Shown piece after piece: positions 1 to 10,873 of a stretch of 64,000 bases of DNA. How positions within the stretch are numbered: the stretch's first letter is position 1; each line of letters begins with the position of its first letter. Where the stretch lies: contig NZ_SGWW01000003.1 of the NCBI RefSeq assembly GCF_004216575.1, positions 434,001-498,000 on the forward strand, read 5' to 3'. A program made the position numbers and the translations under genes. The DNA comes from Microcella putealis (GTDB lineage: Bacteria; Actinomycetota; Actinomycetes; Actinomycetales; Microbacteriaceae). The notes beneath the pieces are model-generated. The model saw only the letters and a program-made list of their open reading frames with translations, was not told the DNA's origin and did no database searches.

Positions 1-270
1 GAGGGCACCGCGTACATCCTCTCGAAGGACGAGGGTGGCCGTCACAACCCCTTCTACACGAACTACCGCCCGCAGTTCTACTTCCGCACCACCGACGTCA
101 CCGGCGTCATCTCGCTGCCCGAGGGCACCGAGATGGTCATGCCCGGCGACACCACCGACATGACGGTTGAGCTGATCCAGCCCATCGCCATGGAGGAGGG
201 CCTCGGCTTCGCCATCCGTGAGGGTGGCCGCACCGTGGGCGCCGGTACGGTGACGAAGATCATCAAGTAG
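1..270 (+). CDS. tuf: Elongation factor Tu, C-terminal part (5' end outside the window)
   Basis: The last 89 residues of EF-Tu, which carries aminoacyl-tRNA to the ribosomal A site as a GTP complex in the cytoplasm. The frame is open from base 1 and ends in TAG at 268-270. It reads as EF-Tu domain 3: RTTDVTGVI, the MVMPGD turn, the [18 protein letters not shown] strand and the terminal KIIK. The GTPase domain lies upstream and cannot be inspected. Codon use is strongly biased to C- or G-ending codons, as expected for a very highly expressed gene. In most actinobacteria tuf closes the rpsL-rpsG-fusA-tuf operon and rpsJ follows closely; here a hut operon lies in between. Confidence 0.97.
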   Translation, partial: EGTAYILSKDEGGRHNPFYTNYRPQFYFRTTDVTGVISLPEGTEMVMPGDTTDMTVELIQPIAMEEGLGFAIREGGRTVGAGTVTKIIK

Positions 271-289
271 TACCTGCATCCTTCGATTC

Positions 290-326
290 GGGGTCGGGCC
301 TTCGGGCCCGGCCCCGTTTCTCTTTT
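290..326 (+). terminator. Rho-independent terminator of tuf
   Basis: GGGGTCGGGCC, loop TTCG, GGCCCGGCCCC (290-315, one G-T pair), followed by the pyrimidine tract GTTTCTCTTTT. It begins 20 bases after the tuf stop codon and ends the str operon. Confidence 0.85.
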
Positions 327-384
327 CCGGCGCGTTCTGCGCCGAATTGATGCGGATGCGCGACGCGAGTCATACGCTTCGGTC

Positions 385-846
385 ATGTCAGCGCGCCCCG
401 CGGTCCGCATCCTCTTGTTGCTCGGCATCACGTTTGTCATCGCCGTGCTCGTGCTCACTGTTGTGCAGGCGCCGCAGGCGACCGACATCGGCATGCTGCT
501 GACCTATCAGGTGCTGGGCGCCCTCGTCGGCTTCTCGAGCATCGCCGGCGTCTTGTGGGCCGTGTTCGTGGTGATCGGCAGTATCCGTTTGCGGGACCGC
601 CCGCGGGGGCGCCGCGTCCTGTGGTTTTCTGCCTCGGCAGTGCTCTGCGCGTCGATCAACGCCGTCGTCGTCTCCGCGCTATCAGCGGGCGCCGATGGCT
701 GGGGCGGCTTGATCGCGGCGATCGCGATCGGCGTCGCGGCCATCTTTGTCGCGAGTGCCATTGCGGCGACGCTCATCGTTGAGCTGGTGATCCTGCGCAC
801 TCGAGCGGCGGCAACGCCGACTACCGCCCCGACAGCCGCGCCGTAA
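385..846 (+). CDS. Small membrane protein of unknown function, four predicted TM segments
   Basis: 153 residues that I do not recognise. Four hydrophobic stretches are visible at about residues 8-29, 36-66, 77-99 and 104-133. A basic loop (RLRDRPRGRR) lies between the second and third, and a Thr/Ala/Pro tail ends the protein, so it should sit in the cytoplasmic membrane. ATG 385 lies six bases downstream of a TACGCT -10 hexamer (373-378), with no Shine-Dalgarno sequence, so the message is probably leaderless. The 3' end overlaps the convergent regulator gene by 26 bases. No neighbour suggests a function. Confidence 0.6.
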   Translation: MSARPAVRILLLLGITFVIAVLVLTVVQAPQATDIGMLLTYQVLGALVGFSSIAGVLWAVFVVIGSIRLRDRPRGRRVLWFSASAVLCASINAVVVSALSAGADGWGGLIAAIAIGVAAIFVASAIAATLIVELVILRTRAAATPTTAPTAAP

Positions 847-1585
847 GCGCGTCGGCGGCCGCCTGCACCGCTCGGCCAAGCGTCGCTTCCGTCGCCGCGT
901 CGGTTGCCGCGGATCGGTAGGTCAGGCCGAGCCCGACGCTCGGGTATCCGCTCCGGTCCAGTCCGGCGGCCGCGACCGACGCGTAGTCGGGGGTGATCTC
1001 GCCGTGCTCGCCGGCCCAGCCGCGTTCGCGGGCCTCCCGCAGAATCGCGTCGAGTTCGCCGAGCGTGGCCGGGCCGATCCCGTGGCGGGTGATGAGCGCA
1101 TCCCGATGGGGGTATAGCGCGCGCACCTGCGCGGCGGGCAGCGCCGCGAGCAGTGCGCGCCCGGTCGCGGTCAGGTGGGCGGGCAGGCGCACGCCGATGC
1201 GTGCGACGGTGGTGGGCGCGCGGGGCGCTGAGGCCTGCCCCACATAGGTGACGTCGGCGCCGCTCAGCACGGCGAGTTGCGCGACGGTCGGTACGGGCGC
1301 CTCGGCGACGAGTCGCTCGATCAGGGGAGTGGCGAGCCGCGCCAGTCGGCTGGCCTGCAGCACGCTCGACCCGATCTCGGCGACGACCTGCCCGAGCCCG
1401 TACGCGCGCAGCTCGGGGTAGTGCACGACGTACCCCTCCTCCTGCAACACGCGGATCAGTTGGTACACGCTCGAGCGCGGCAGCCCCAGGTCGCGGGCAA
1501 TTGCGGAGGCGGGCACGGGGTCGCTGTGATGGGCGAGGTGCGTGACGATGCGCAGGGCCGCGCGCGCGGCGGGGACGTCGGCCAT
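821..1585 (-). CDS. IclR-family transcriptional regulator, probable regulator of the hut operon
   Basis: 254 residues with the IclR layout. An N-terminal winged helix-turn-helix (about residues 5-60, with ASAIARDLGLPRSSVYQLIRVL) is followed by a ligand-binding domain (about 75-250, with LATPLIERLVAEAPVPTVAQLAVL and LPAHLTATGRALLAALP). It is divergent from hutH with 107 bases between the start codons, and an imperfect palindrome lies in that gap. The inference is a local repressor or activator answering to histidine or urocanate; the ligand is not deducible. Many hut operons use HutC (GntR) or HutP instead. A CAGAGT hexamer (1595-1600, minus strand) nine bases before ATG could be its own -10. 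Confidence 0.88.
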   Translation of the reverse strand: MADVPAARAALRIVTHLAHHSDPVPASAIARDLGLPRSSVYQLIRVLQEEGYVVHYPELRAYGLGQVVAEIGSSVLQASRLARLATPLIERLVAEAPVPTVAQLAVLSGADVTYVGQASAPRAPTTVARIGVRLPAHLTATGRALLAALPAAQVRALYPHRDALITRHGIGPATLGELDAILREARERGWAGEHGEITPDYASVAAAGLDRSGYPSVGLGLTYRSAATDAATEATLGRAVQAAADALTARLSGR

Positions 1586-1621
1586 CGTTCCCCCACTCTG
1601 TCAGCGCATCGGCGCGCCACC

Positions 1622-1639
1622 TGTCTGGTATTTCGGACA
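1622..1639. promoter_or_regulatory. Candidate operator between the iclR-type gene and hutH
   Basis: TGTCTGGTATTTCGGACA is an imperfect 18-bp palindrome (TGTC/GACA arms plus two inner pairs). It lies in the 107-bp divergent gap, immediately before TTTATGCC, a possible hutH -10. Size and placement suit an IclR-family dimer site. No second copy is visible nearby, so this is inference from symmetry and position. Confidence 0.4.
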
Positions 1640-1692
1640 CTTTATGCCGTGCGCCCGCCCCGCGCGAGCCCCGGCGTCGCGACCATGGCCTC

Positions 1693-3225
1693 ATGAGCAT
1701 CACGGTCGGCCGCCGCCCCCTCACTCGCGACGAGGTCGTCGCCGTCGCGCGTCACGATGCGCCCGTCGCCATCGATGCGGATGCGCTCACCGCCATGGCG
1801 GCGACGCGCACGCTTATCGAGGGCCTCGCCGACGACACCGTGCCCCACTACGGCGTCTCGACCGGGTTTGGGGCGCTCGCGACGACCCACATCCCGGTGG
1901 ACAAGCGTGCGCAGTTGCAGCGCTCCCTCGTCCGCTCGCACGCGGCGAGCTCGGGCCCCGAGGTCGAGCGCGAGGTGGTGCGCGCCACCATGCTGATGCG
2001 CCTCGCGACGCTTGCCACCGGCCGCACGGGCGCGCGCCCCCTCGTCGCCGAGACCTACGCGGCTGTGCTCAACGCCGGCATCACGCCGATCGTGGGCGAG
2101 TACGGCAGCCTCGGCTGCTCGGGCGACCTCGCCCCACTCGCGCACTGCGCGCTCGCCGTGATGGGCGAGGGCGAGGTGCGCGATGCCGCGGGAGACCGCG
2201 TTCCCGCAGCCGACGCTCTCGCGGCCGCGGGCATCCACCCCCTTGAGTTGCGCGAGAAGGAGGGGCTCGCCCTCATCAACGGCACCGATGGGATGCTCGG
2301 CATGCTCTGTCTCGCGCTGGCCGATCTCGACGCGCTTGTCGCCACCGCCGACCTCACCGCCGCCATGAGTGTCGAGGGCCAGCTCGGCACCGACGCCGTC
2401 TTCGCCGACGATCTGCAGGCCCTCCGGCCGCACCCCGGTCAGGCGACGAGTGCCGCCAACATGCGGGCGGTGCTCGCCGGCTCCGCGATCGTCGCGAGCC
2501 ACCGCACCGACGACTGCACCCGCGTGCAAGACGCGTACTCGCTGCGCTGCGCACCCCAGGTGCACGGCGCGGTGCGCGACACCATGGCGCACGCCGACCT
2601 CGTCGCGCGGCGCGAGTTGGCGAGCGCCATCGACAACCCGGTCGTCACGCTCGACGGGCGGGTCGAGTCGAACGGCAACTTTCACGGGGCGCCCGTCGCC
2701 TACGTGCTCGACTTTCTGGCGATCGCCGTGGCCGACCTCGCGAGCATGAGTGAGCGCCGCACCGATCGCTTCCTCGACGTGGCCCGCAACGCGGGGCTCC
2801 CCGCCTTCCTCGCGCACGACCCGGGGGTCGACTCGGGGCACATGATCGCCCAGTACACCCAGGCCGGCATCGTGAGCGAGCTGAAGCGGCTCGCGGCGCC
2901 GGCCAGCGTCGACTCGATTCCGTCGAGCGCCATGCAGGAGGACCACGTGTCGATGGGCTGGTCGTCGGGCAGAAAGCTGCGGCGCTCGATCGACGGGCTC
3001 ACCCGCGTCATCGCCATTGAGGCGCTCACCGCCGCCCGCGCGCTCGACCTCCGCGCGCCCGCCCCCGCGCCGGTCACCGCGTCGGTCATCGCGACCCTCC
3101 GCGCCGAGGTCGAGGGCCCCGGCCCCGACCGCTACCTCGCCCCCGAGATCGAACGCGCTGTCGTGCTGACCCGCACGGGCGCGCTGCTCGACGCGGCCCG
3201 CGCCGTCGCACCGACCCTCGTTTAG
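1693..3225 (+). CDS. hutH: Histidine ammonia-lyase
   Basis: Deaminates L-histidine to trans-urocanate, the first step of histidine degradation (cytoplasmic homotetramer). The 510 residues match the family length. The MIO-forming triad is Cys142-Ser143-Gly144 within [15 protein letters not shown]; many family members have Ala-Ser-Gly, and Cys-Ser-Gly is, as far as I recall, the form in Streptomyces enzymes. Also present are YGVSTGFG near residue 53 (catalytic Tyr), NGTDGMLG, and [19 protein letters not shown]. First gene of hutHUGI, all on one strand. An upstream ATG at 1684 meets a stop after three codons, so 1693 is the start, although no clear Shine-Dalgarno sequence precedes it. Confidence 0.96.
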   Translation: MSITVGRRPLTRDEVVAVARHDAPVAIDADALTAMAATRTLIEGLADDTVPHYGVSTGFGALATTHIPVDKRAQLQRSLVRSHAASSGPEVEREVVRATMLMRLATLATGRTGARPLVAETYAAVLNAGITPIVGEYGSLGCSGDLAPLAHCALAVMGEGEVRDAAGDRVPAADALAAAGIHPLELREKEGLALINGTDGMLGMLCLALADLDALVATADLTAAMSVEGQLGTDAVFADDLQALRPHPGQATSAANMRAVLAGSAIVASHRTDDCTRVQDAYSLRCAPQVHGAVRDTMAHADLVARRELASAIDNPVVTLDGRVESNGNFHGAPVAYVLDFLAIAVADLASMSERRTDRFLDVARNAGLPAFLAHDPGVDSGHMIAQYTQAGIVSELKRLAAPASVDSIPSSAMQEDHVSMGWSSGRKLRRSIDGLTRVIAIEALTAARALDLRAPAPAPVTASVIATLRAEVEGPGPDRYLAPEIERAVVLTRTGALLDAARAVAPTLV

Positions 3226-3254
3226 CCCCGCCACCGCCTGAGAGAGGACACCCC

Positions 3255-4948
<1,694 letters not shown>

Positions 4949-4952
<4 letters not shown>

Positions 4953-5860
4953 GCGCCGGGGTGCTCGCCCACGACGAGCACTGGCCGCGGGCCGGCGACT
5001 GGCCGGCGTGGCGGCCGGGCGAGCGCGCCGACGCGATCATCGTCGGCGTGCCGAGCTGGCGCACCTCGCTGTCGCCGTCACGCGCGCACGAGACGCCGGC
5101 CGCGATCCGCGCGGCACTGCGCCGTTACAGCGCCGACGCGCTGATGACGCCGTCGGGTGCGCCCCTCATCGTCCGCGACGCGGGTGACCTCGTCGACCCC
5201 GACGGCGACAAGGATGCGGCGGTCGCCGCGATCGCGGAACTCGCCTCCCACAGCGAGCTGGTCATCGCACTCGGGGGCGACAACGCGGCGACCGTGCCGG
5301 TCGCCCTCGGCGCCACCGGCGCGCGCCTCGCCTCGGCCGGGCTGGTGACGGTCGACGCCCACCACGACCTGCGCGACGGCACGAGCAACGGCAGCCCCGT
5401 GCGGCGCCTCCTGGAGGCGGGGCTGTCCGGCGAACGCATCAGCCAGCTCGGCATCGAGCCGCTCGCGAACTCCCGCTTCTACGCCGAGCGCGCCGCAACG
5501 CACGGCATCGAGGTTGTCACCCGCGACGAGCTCGAAAGTCTGCCGATCGCCGTCGCGATGGAGCGAGCGCTGCGCCGCGCCGCCGGCGCGGGCGGCCCCG
5601 TCGTCGTCGATCTCGACCTGGATGTCTGCGATCGCGCCGTCGCGCCGGCGTGCCCCGCGAGCATCCCGGGCGGAATCAGCGCGCGTGAGCTGCGCCACGC
5701 GGCGCGGGTCGCCGGCGCCCACCCGGCCGTAACGGCGATCGACCTCACCGAGCTCGACGCGAGTGCCGACGCGGCCGACGGGCGCACGGTGCGCCTCGCC
5801 GCGCTGTGCGTGCTGGAGGCGCTCGCGGGGCTGGCCGCCCGCAGGGGAGGAGCCGCGTGA
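4949..5860 (+). CDS. hutG: Formimidoylglutamase, arginase/ureohydrolase family
   Basis: Probably hydrolyses N-formimidoyl-L-glutamate to glutamate and formamide, a last Hut step, with a binuclear manganese centre. The 303 residues carry the ureohydrolase motifs in order: GGDNAAT (usually GGDH), [10 protein letters not shown] (DAHxD) and [22 protein letters not shown]'s DxDxxD core. The first motif has Asn where arginases have the metal-ligand His; a similar Asn occurs, to my knowledge, in some formiminoglutamases. Position between hutU and hutI, with four-base overlaps on both sides, is the main reason for choosing this substrate over agmatine or guanidinobutyrate. No hutF deiminase is present in the window. 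Confidence 0.85.
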
Positions 5861-7020
5861 GCCTCGCCGTTGACAACATCGGCCAGCTCGTCACCCTCGA
5901 CCCGGCCGACCCCGAGCGGCCCGTGCGCGTCGATGCGGCGCTCGTCATCGACGACGGTCGCATCGCGTGGGTGGGGGATGCGCGGCGCGCGCCCGCCGCC
6001 GATTCTCGCCTCGACGCTCGCGGTCGCGCCGTCGTCCCCGGTTTCGTCGACAGTCACAGTCACCTCGTCTTTGCCGGCGACCGCGCCGACGAGTGGGAAG
6101 CCCGCATGACGGGCGTGCCGTACACCGCCGGGGGCATCCTGCGCACCGTGGCGGCGACGCGGGCCGCTACCGACGACGAACTGCGCGCCCGCCTTGCCCG
6201 CCACGTCGCCGAGGTGCGCGCGCAGGGCAGCACCACGATCGAGGTGAAGAGTGGGTACGGGCTGACCGTCGCCGACGAGCAGCGCGCGGTGCGCCTCGCG
6301 GCGGAGGTGACGCCCGAGACGACGTTCCTCGGCGCGCACGTGGTGGCGCCCGAGTACGCCGACGACCGCGACGCCTACGTCGAGCTCGTGTGCGGGGAGA
6401 TGCTCGCGGCGTGCGCCCCGCACTCCCGCTGGATCGACGTGTTCATCGACGCAGGAGCGTTCACGGTCGACGAGGCGCGCCGCGTGCTCAAGGCGGGACG
6501 CGCGGCAGGTCTCGGGCTGCGCGTCCACGCCGGCCAGCGCGCCGCCGACGGGGGAGTGGCCCTCGCCGTCGAGCTCGGCGCAGCCAGCGTTGACCATGCC
6601 ACGCACCTGACGGGCGACGACGTCGATGCGCTCGCCGCCGCATCCACCGTCGCGACGCTGCTCCCACTCGTCGAATTCTCGACGCGGCAGTCGTATCCGG
6701 ATGCCCGACACCTGATCAACGCGGGCGTCACCATCGCGATCGCCTCCGATGCGAACCCCGGGTCGAACTACTCGAGCTCCATGCCACTCGCGATCGCCCT
6801 GGCGGTGCGCGAGATGGGGCTCACCCCGCTCGAAGCGCTCGCCGCCGCCACCGTCGGAGGGGCCGCAGCGCTCCAGCGCGGCGACGTCGGGCACCTCGGA
6901 GTGGGCGCGCGGGGCGACCTCGTCGTGCTGCAGGCCCCCGACTTCCGTTGGCTGGGGTACCGCCCTGGCGTGCCGCTCGTCGCCCACACGGTGCTCGGTG
7001 GTGAGGTGCTGGCGTCCTGA
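5857..7020 (+). CDS. hutI: Imidazolonepropionase
   Basis: Opens the ring of 4-imidazolone-5-propanoate to give N-formimidoyl-L-glutamate (third Hut reaction). A metal-dependent amidohydrolase of 387 residues with [10 protein letters not shown] (HxH metal site), [24 protein letters not shown] and [10 protein letters not shown] start it at GTG 5857, which overlaps the hutG stop (GTGA) and lies five bases after GGGGAGG; an upstream in-frame start would add 17 residues unlike the family. Last gene of the operon. The downstream DNA is the hairpin-repeat array rather than a simple terminator. Confidence 0.95.
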   Translation: MSLAVDNIGQLVTLDPADPERPVRVDAALVIDDGRIAWVGDARRAPAADSRLDARGRAVVPGFVDSHSHLVFAGDRADEWEARMTGVPYTAGGILRTVAATRAATDDELRARLARHVAEVRAQGSTTIEVKSGYGLTVADEQRAVRLAAEVTPETTFLGAHVVAPEYADDRDAYVELVCGEMLAACAPHSRWIDVFIDAGAFTVDEARRVLKAGRAAGLGLRVHAGQRAADGGVALAVELGAASVDHATHLTGDDVDALAAASTVATLLPLVEFSTRQSYPDARHLINAGVTIAIASDANPGSNYSSSMPLAIALAVREMGLTPLEALAAATVGGAAALQRGDVGHLGVGARGDLVVLQAPDFRWLGYRPGVPLVAHTVLGGEVLAS

Positions 7021-7029
7021 GCCGCGGCG

Positions 7030-7095
7030 TGTCGCCTTTTGTGGCCGAGATGCTCCATCCTGAGTCGACCGAGCGCCGAGACGGCGCTCGGGGCC
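7030..7095 (+). repeat. Repeat unit 1 (stem type A)
   Basis: 66 bp. Spacer GTGGCCGAGATGCTCCATCC, then stem A at 7069-7091 with loop GAGAC. Confidence 0.8.
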
Positions 7096-7162
7096 TGTCG
7101 CCTCTTATGGCCGAGATGCTCCATCCTGGGCCGACCGACGGCCGAGACGGCCGTCGGGGCGC
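7096..7162 (+). repeat. Repeat unit 2 (stem type B)
   Basis: 67 bp. The spacer is nearly identical to unit 1 (ATGGCCGAGATGCTCCATCC); stem B at 7135-7157 with loop GAGAC. Confidence 0.8.
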
Positions 7163-7234
7163 TGTCGCGGTTTCTTTCATGGCCGACATTGCGCGTCCCG
7201 GGCCGACCGAGCGCCGAGACGGCGCTCGGGGCGC
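7163..7234 (+). repeat. Repeat unit 3 (stem type A, diverged spacer)
   Basis: 72 bp. The spacer has changed (ATGGCCGACATTGCGCGTCC) and is five to six bases longer, while stem A (7207-7229) is identical to unit 1. The stem is better conserved than the rest of the unit. Confidence 0.75.
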
Positions 7235-7301
7235 TGTCGCCTCTTATGGCCGAGATGCTCCATCCTGAGCCGACCGACGGCCGAGACGGCCGTCGGGGCG
7301 C
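7235..7301 (+). repeat. Repeat unit 4 (stem type B)
   Basis: 67 bp, almost identical to unit 2 including the spacer; stem B at 7274-7296. Confidence 0.8.
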
Positions 7302-7344
7302 TGTCGCCGAAACGCCCAGAAATGGGCGTTTCTCTCAGGCGACA
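7302..7344. other. Closing two-part hairpin of the repeat array
   Basis: Inner stem GAAACGCCCA, loop GAAA, TGGGCGTTTC (7309-7332; 10 bp, perfect) inside an outer stem TGTCGCC (7302-7308) with GGCGACA (7338-7344). The bulge TCTCA lies on one side only. The left outer arm is the start motif of the repeat unit and the right outer arm is part of the terminal inverted repeat. It could act as a terminator for hutI, but no T-tract follows. Confidence 0.7.
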
Positions 7345-7352
7345 CGCCCGGG

Positions 7353-7381
7353 TTGCACGGGGTGCGCGGGTGTGGCAAACT
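7353..7381 (+). promoter_or_regulatory. Probable promoter of the S10 ribosomal protein operon
   Basis: TTGCAC (7353-7358), 17 bases, CAAACT (7376-7381). Spacing is ideal and both boxes are close to the primary-sigma consensus. It starts five bases after the repeat array, so the array ends against the -35 box. Confidence 0.5.
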
Positions 7382-7387
7382 TTCCTA

Positions 7388-7763
7388 GTTCCATACGCCG
7401 CGCGTTGTCGTGCGGCTCACTGCCAGGCAGTGCATAGGGCGCGTGAAATGCAGGTGCATTTCACCCGGACTCTAGGCCGCGGGTAGCAGAACACAGCGTA
7501 AACCGACCCCCTCACCACAACAGGAGAAATCCTGTTCCTGAGGAGTGTGCGCCCGCAACGTCCCACGTTGCAGCGCGGGTCGGTGAAATGCGGAGATCGC
7601 GCCCGTCGGTATCCGCCGCTCACGAAGGGGTTCCCCTTTCGCGTGCGGGGCGAAGGCAGCCGGTTGACGTTTGACAGAAGAACAGTGGTGCGACAGCGAT
7701 AGCGCTCCGCGCTGGGGTGCGGCCGATAGGCCGGGCCCGATTCAACAAGGAAGAGAGTTGAGC
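7388..7763 (+). ncRNA. Long structured 5' leader of the S10 operon
   Basis: About 375 bases without a convincing reading frame lie between the promoter and rpsJ. Several perfect hairpins are visible: GTGAAATGCA/TGCATTTCAC (7443-7464), AACAGGA-GAAA-TCCTGTT with a tetraloop (7519-7536), GCAACGT-CCC-ACGTTGC (7555-7571) and an imperfect CACGAAGGGG/CCCCTTTCGCGTG (7621-7645). Such a leader suggests autogenous control by a ribosomal protein (L4 does this in Escherichia coli), but I cannot match it to a named leader family. A TTGACA at 7671-7676 without a convincing -10 may mark a second promoter. GGAAGAGAG precedes the rpsJ ATG. Confidence 0.5.
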
Positions 7764-8072
7764 ATGGCGGGACAGAAGATCCGCATCCGACTGAAGTCGT
7801 ATGACCACGCTGGTCTCGACGCGTCGGCGCGCAAGATCGTCGACACGGTCACCCGTGCCGGAGCGACCGTCGTGGGCCCGGTGCCCCTCCCCACGGAGAA
7901 GAACGTGGTGGCCGTCATTCGTTCGCCCCACAAGTACAAAGACAGCCGCGAGCACTTCGAGAAGCGCACCCACAAGCGGCTCATCGACATCATTGACCCG
8001 ACGCCGAAGGCCGTCGACTCGCTCATGCGTCTCGACCTGCCCGCCGACGTCAACATCGAGATCAAGCTCTAA
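7764..8072 (+). CDS. rpsJ: 30S ribosomal protein S10
   Basis: 102 residues, the family length, with [15 protein letters not shown] at the N-terminus and the conserved [19 protein letters not shown]. Part of the 30S head; also the NusE partner of NusB in antitermination. I take ATG 7764 after GGAAGAGAG; the frame is open upstream but the extra residues do not belong to S10. First gene of the operon, 11 bases before rplC. Confidence 0.98.
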   Translation: MAGQKIRIRLKSYDHAGLDASARKIVDTVTRAGATVVGPVPLPTEKNVVAVIRSPHKYKDSREHFEKRTHKRLIDIIDPTPKAVDSLMRLDLPADVNIEIKL

Positions 8073-8083
8073 GGAACCCGGAC

Positions 8084-8734
8084 ATGTCTGCACTCAAGAC
8101 GACCAAGGGTCTGCTGGGCACGAAGCTCGGCATGACGCAGGTGTGGGACGAGAACAACAAGCTCGTGCCCGTCACCGTTGTCTCGATCGCCCCGAACGTG
8201 GTCACGCAGGTTCGTACCGTCGACATCGACGGCTACGAGGCTGTGCAGATCGCCTACGGCGCCATCGACCCCCGCAAGGTCACCAAGCCCCTCACGGGCC
8301 ACTTCGAGAAGGCCGGCACGACCCCGCGCCGCCACCTCACCGAGATCCGCACGGCTGACGCCGCCGAGTACACGCCCGGTCAGGAACTGACCGTCGACGT
8401 GTTCGAGCCCGGCCAGAAGGTCGACGTGGTCGGCACCAGCAAGGGCAAGGGCTTCGCCGGTGTCATGAAGCGCCACAACTTCAAGGGTGTCTCGGCCTCG
8501 CACGGTTCGCACCGCAACCACCGCAAGCCCGGCTCGATCGGCGCTTCGGCGACCCCCAGCCGCGTGTTCAAGGGCATGCGCATGGCCGGTCGTATGGGTG
8601 GCGAGCGCGTGTCGGTGCTCAACCTCACCGTCCACTCGGTTGACGCCGAGAAGGGCCTGCTGCTCATCAAGGGCGCCGTTCCCGGTGCCCGCGGTCGTCT
8701 CGTGTTCGTCCGCAACGCCGTGAAGGGGGCGTAA
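8084..8734 (+). CDS. rplC: 50S ribosomal protein L3
   Basis: 216 residues. Binds 23S rRNA early in 50S assembly; its long loop reaches toward the peptidyl transferase centre. Landmarks are [14 protein letters not shown] near the N-terminus, [18 protein letters not shown], the [30 protein letters not shown] loop and [11 protein letters not shown]. The gene begins 11 bases after rpsJ with AAGGA upstream and ends five bases before rplD. Confidence 0.98.
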   Translation: MSALKTTKGLLGTKLGMTQVWDENNKLVPVTVVSIAPNVVTQVRTVDIDGYEAVQIAYGAIDPRKVTKPLTGHFEKAGTTPRRHLTEIRTADAAEYTPGQELTVDVFEPGQKVDVVGTSKGKGFAGVMKRHNFKGVSASHGSHRNHRKPGSIGASATPSRVFKGMRMAGRMGGERVSVLNLTVHSVDAEKGLLLIKGAVPGARGRLVFVRNAVKGA

Positions 8735-8739
8735 CCGCC

Positions 8740-9387
8740 ATGGCTACCTCACTCGACATCGTCGACGCCGCCGGCAAGAAGACCGGCTCGGTCGACCTGC
8801 CCGCGAACGTGTTCGACGTTCAGACCAACGTTCCCCTGCTGCACCAGGTCGTTGTTGCCCAGCTCGCCGCGGCGCGCCAGGGAACGCACTCGACCAAGAC
8901 GCGCGGCGAGGTCTCGGGCTCCGGTCGCAAGCCGTTCAAGCAGAAGGGCACCGGCCGCAGTCGTCAGGGTTCGGTCCGTGCTCCCGAGCACACCGGTGGT
9001 GGCACGGTCCACGGCCCCAAGCCGCGTGACTACTCGCAGCGCACCCCCAAGAAGATGATCGCCGCGGCTCTGCTCGGCGCTCTGTCTGACCGCGCCCGCG
9101 GCGACCGCCTGCACATCGTTGAGTCGTTCGGTTCGGACGCGCCCTCGACGAAGGCTGCTGCGGCGGTCATCGCATCGCTCACCTCGGGCCGCAAGGTTCT
9201 CGTCGTGATCGAGCGCGACGACGAGCTCGCGCAGAAGAGCGTGCGCAACCTCAAGAACCTGCACGTGATCACTCCCGACCAGCTGAACGCATACGACGTT
9301 CTGGTCAGCGACGACATCGTCTTCACGAAGTCGGCGTACGAGGCGTTCGTCGCCAGCAAGACCAAGAAGGAAGAGGTCGAGCGTTGA
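8740..9387 (+). CDS. rplD: 50S ribosomal protein L4
   Basis: 215 residues. Its extended loop lines the exit tunnel; in Escherichia coli L4 also represses its own operon, which may matter given the structured leader upstream of rpsJ. Visible are the [20 protein letters not shown] loop and the [17 protein letters not shown] segment. The stop overlaps the rplW start. Confidence 0.97.
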   Translation: MATSLDIVDAAGKKTGSVDLPANVFDVQTNVPLLHQVVVAQLAAARQGTHSTKTRGEVSGSGRKPFKQKGTGRSRQGSVRAPEHTGGGTVHGPKPRDYSQRTPKKMIAAALLGALSDRARGDRLHIVESFGSDAPSTKAAAAVIASLTSGRKVLVVIERDDELAQKSVRNLKNLHVITPDQLNAYDVLVSDDIVFTKSAYEAFVASKTKKEEVER

Positions 9388-9695
9388 GCATCCACACCAC
9401 CGCCCAGAACAAAGACCCGCGCGACGTCATCATCGCGCCGGTCGTGAGCGAGAAGAGCTACGCGCTCATCGACGACGGCAAGTACACCTTCCTCGTTGAC
9501 CCGCGTGCGAACAAGACCGAGATCAAGTTCGCGATCGAGAAGATCTTCGGCGTGAAGGTCGCCTCGGTGAACACGCTTAACCGCACGGGCAAGACCCGCC
9601 GCACCCGATTCGGCACCGGCAAGCGCAAAGACACCAAGCGCGCCATCGTGACCCTGAAGTCGGGCACCATCGACATCTTCACGGCCGTCGGCTAG
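9384..9695 (+). CDS. rplW: 50S ribosomal protein L23
   Basis: 103 residues. Sits at the tunnel exit, where trigger factor and SRP dock. [17 protein letters not shown] and the [18 protein letters not shown] basic loop identify it. It starts with TTG at 9384, overlapping the rplD stop (TTGA); no nearby ATG or GTG would give the full family N-terminus. AGGAAGAGG precedes it inside rplD. A TTG start with stop overlap suggests coupling to rplD translation. Confidence 0.95.
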   Translation: MSIHTTAQNKDPRDVIIAPVVSEKSYALIDDGKYTFLVDPRANKTEIKFAIEKIFGVKVASVNTLNRTGKTRRTRFGTGKRKDTKRAIVTLKSGTIDIFTAVG

Positions 9696-9712
9696 ACGAA
9701 GGACGACAGACA

Positions 9713-10549
<837 letters not shown>

Positions 10550-10564
10550 TAGGAGTCGAGAAGA

Positions 10565-10846
10565 ATGCCTCGCAGTCTCAAGAAGGGCCCGTTCGTCGAC
10601 GACCACCTGCTTCGCAAGGTCGTCACTCAGAACGAGGCCAACAGCAAGAACGTCATCAAGACCTGGTCGCGTCGTTCGATGATCGTCCCCGCCATGCTCG
10701 GGCGCACGATCGCCGTTCACGACGGTCGCAAGCACATCCCCGTGTTCGTGACCGAGACCATGGTCGGGCACAAGCTCGGCGAGTTCGCGCCCACCCGCAC
10801 CTTCCGTGGACACGAGAAGGACGACAAGAAGGGTCGCCGCCGCTAA
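10565..10846 (+). CDS. rpsS: 30S ribosomal protein S19
   Basis: 93 residues. Head protein of the 30S subunit that binds with S13. [16 protein letters not shown] and the [18 protein letters not shown] segment are diagnostic. AGGAGTCGAG lies upstream. Confidence 0.98.
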   Translation: MPRSLKKGPFVDDHLLRKVVTQNEANSKNVIKTWSRRSMIVPAMLGRTIAVHDGRKHIPVFVTETMVGHKLGEFAPTRTFRGHEKDDKKGRRR

Positions 10847-10873
10847 CCGCGGAGGCGAAGAAGGAGGAGAGAG

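Larger units (their letters stand above)
7026..7348. repeat. Non-coding array of four alternating hairpin repeats bounded by 11-bp terminal inverted repeats
   Basis: Perfect terminal inverted repeats, GGCGTGTCGCC (7026-7036) and GGCGACACGCC (7338-7348), enclose four direct repeats of 66, 67, 72 and 67 bp that each begin TGTCGC. Each holds a perfect 9-bp stem with the same GAGAC loop: type A, CCGAGCGCC/GGCGCTCGG (7069-7091 and 7207-7229), and type B, CCGACGGCC/GGCCGTCGG (7135-7157 and 7274-7296). A and B differ at two positions in each arm and every change is compensated, so pairing has been kept. Units 1, 2 and 4 share a 30-base spacer; unit 3 has diverged there but keeps its hairpin. Unit lengths are not multiples of three, which argues against coding. 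No target-site duplication or transposase is seen. Function unknown. Confidence 0.85.

Noticed and set aside
507..1724. Long minus-strand frame across the membrane protein and the regulator
   Set aside because: Arg-rich shadow of the GC-rich genes; the IclR frame is the real one.
7029..7268. Repetitive open frames through the hairpin array (peptides such as MAEMLHP on the plus strand and MEHLGHKRR on the minus strand)
   Set aside because: Unit lengths of 66, 67, 72 and 67 shift the frame from unit to unit, no ribosome-binding site is present, and conservation follows the stems rather than codons.
7026..7348. CRISPR array or transposon
   Set aside because: The units themselves are the conserved part, with no unique spacers and no cas genes; no transposase and no target-site duplication flank the terminal repeats (GCCGC on the left, CGGGT on the right).
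7664..7702. Second promoter TTGACG/TTGACA in the rpsJ leader
   Set aside because: No -10 at 16-18 bases; the nearest candidate (GATAGC) is about 20 bases away. Mentioned as a possibility only.
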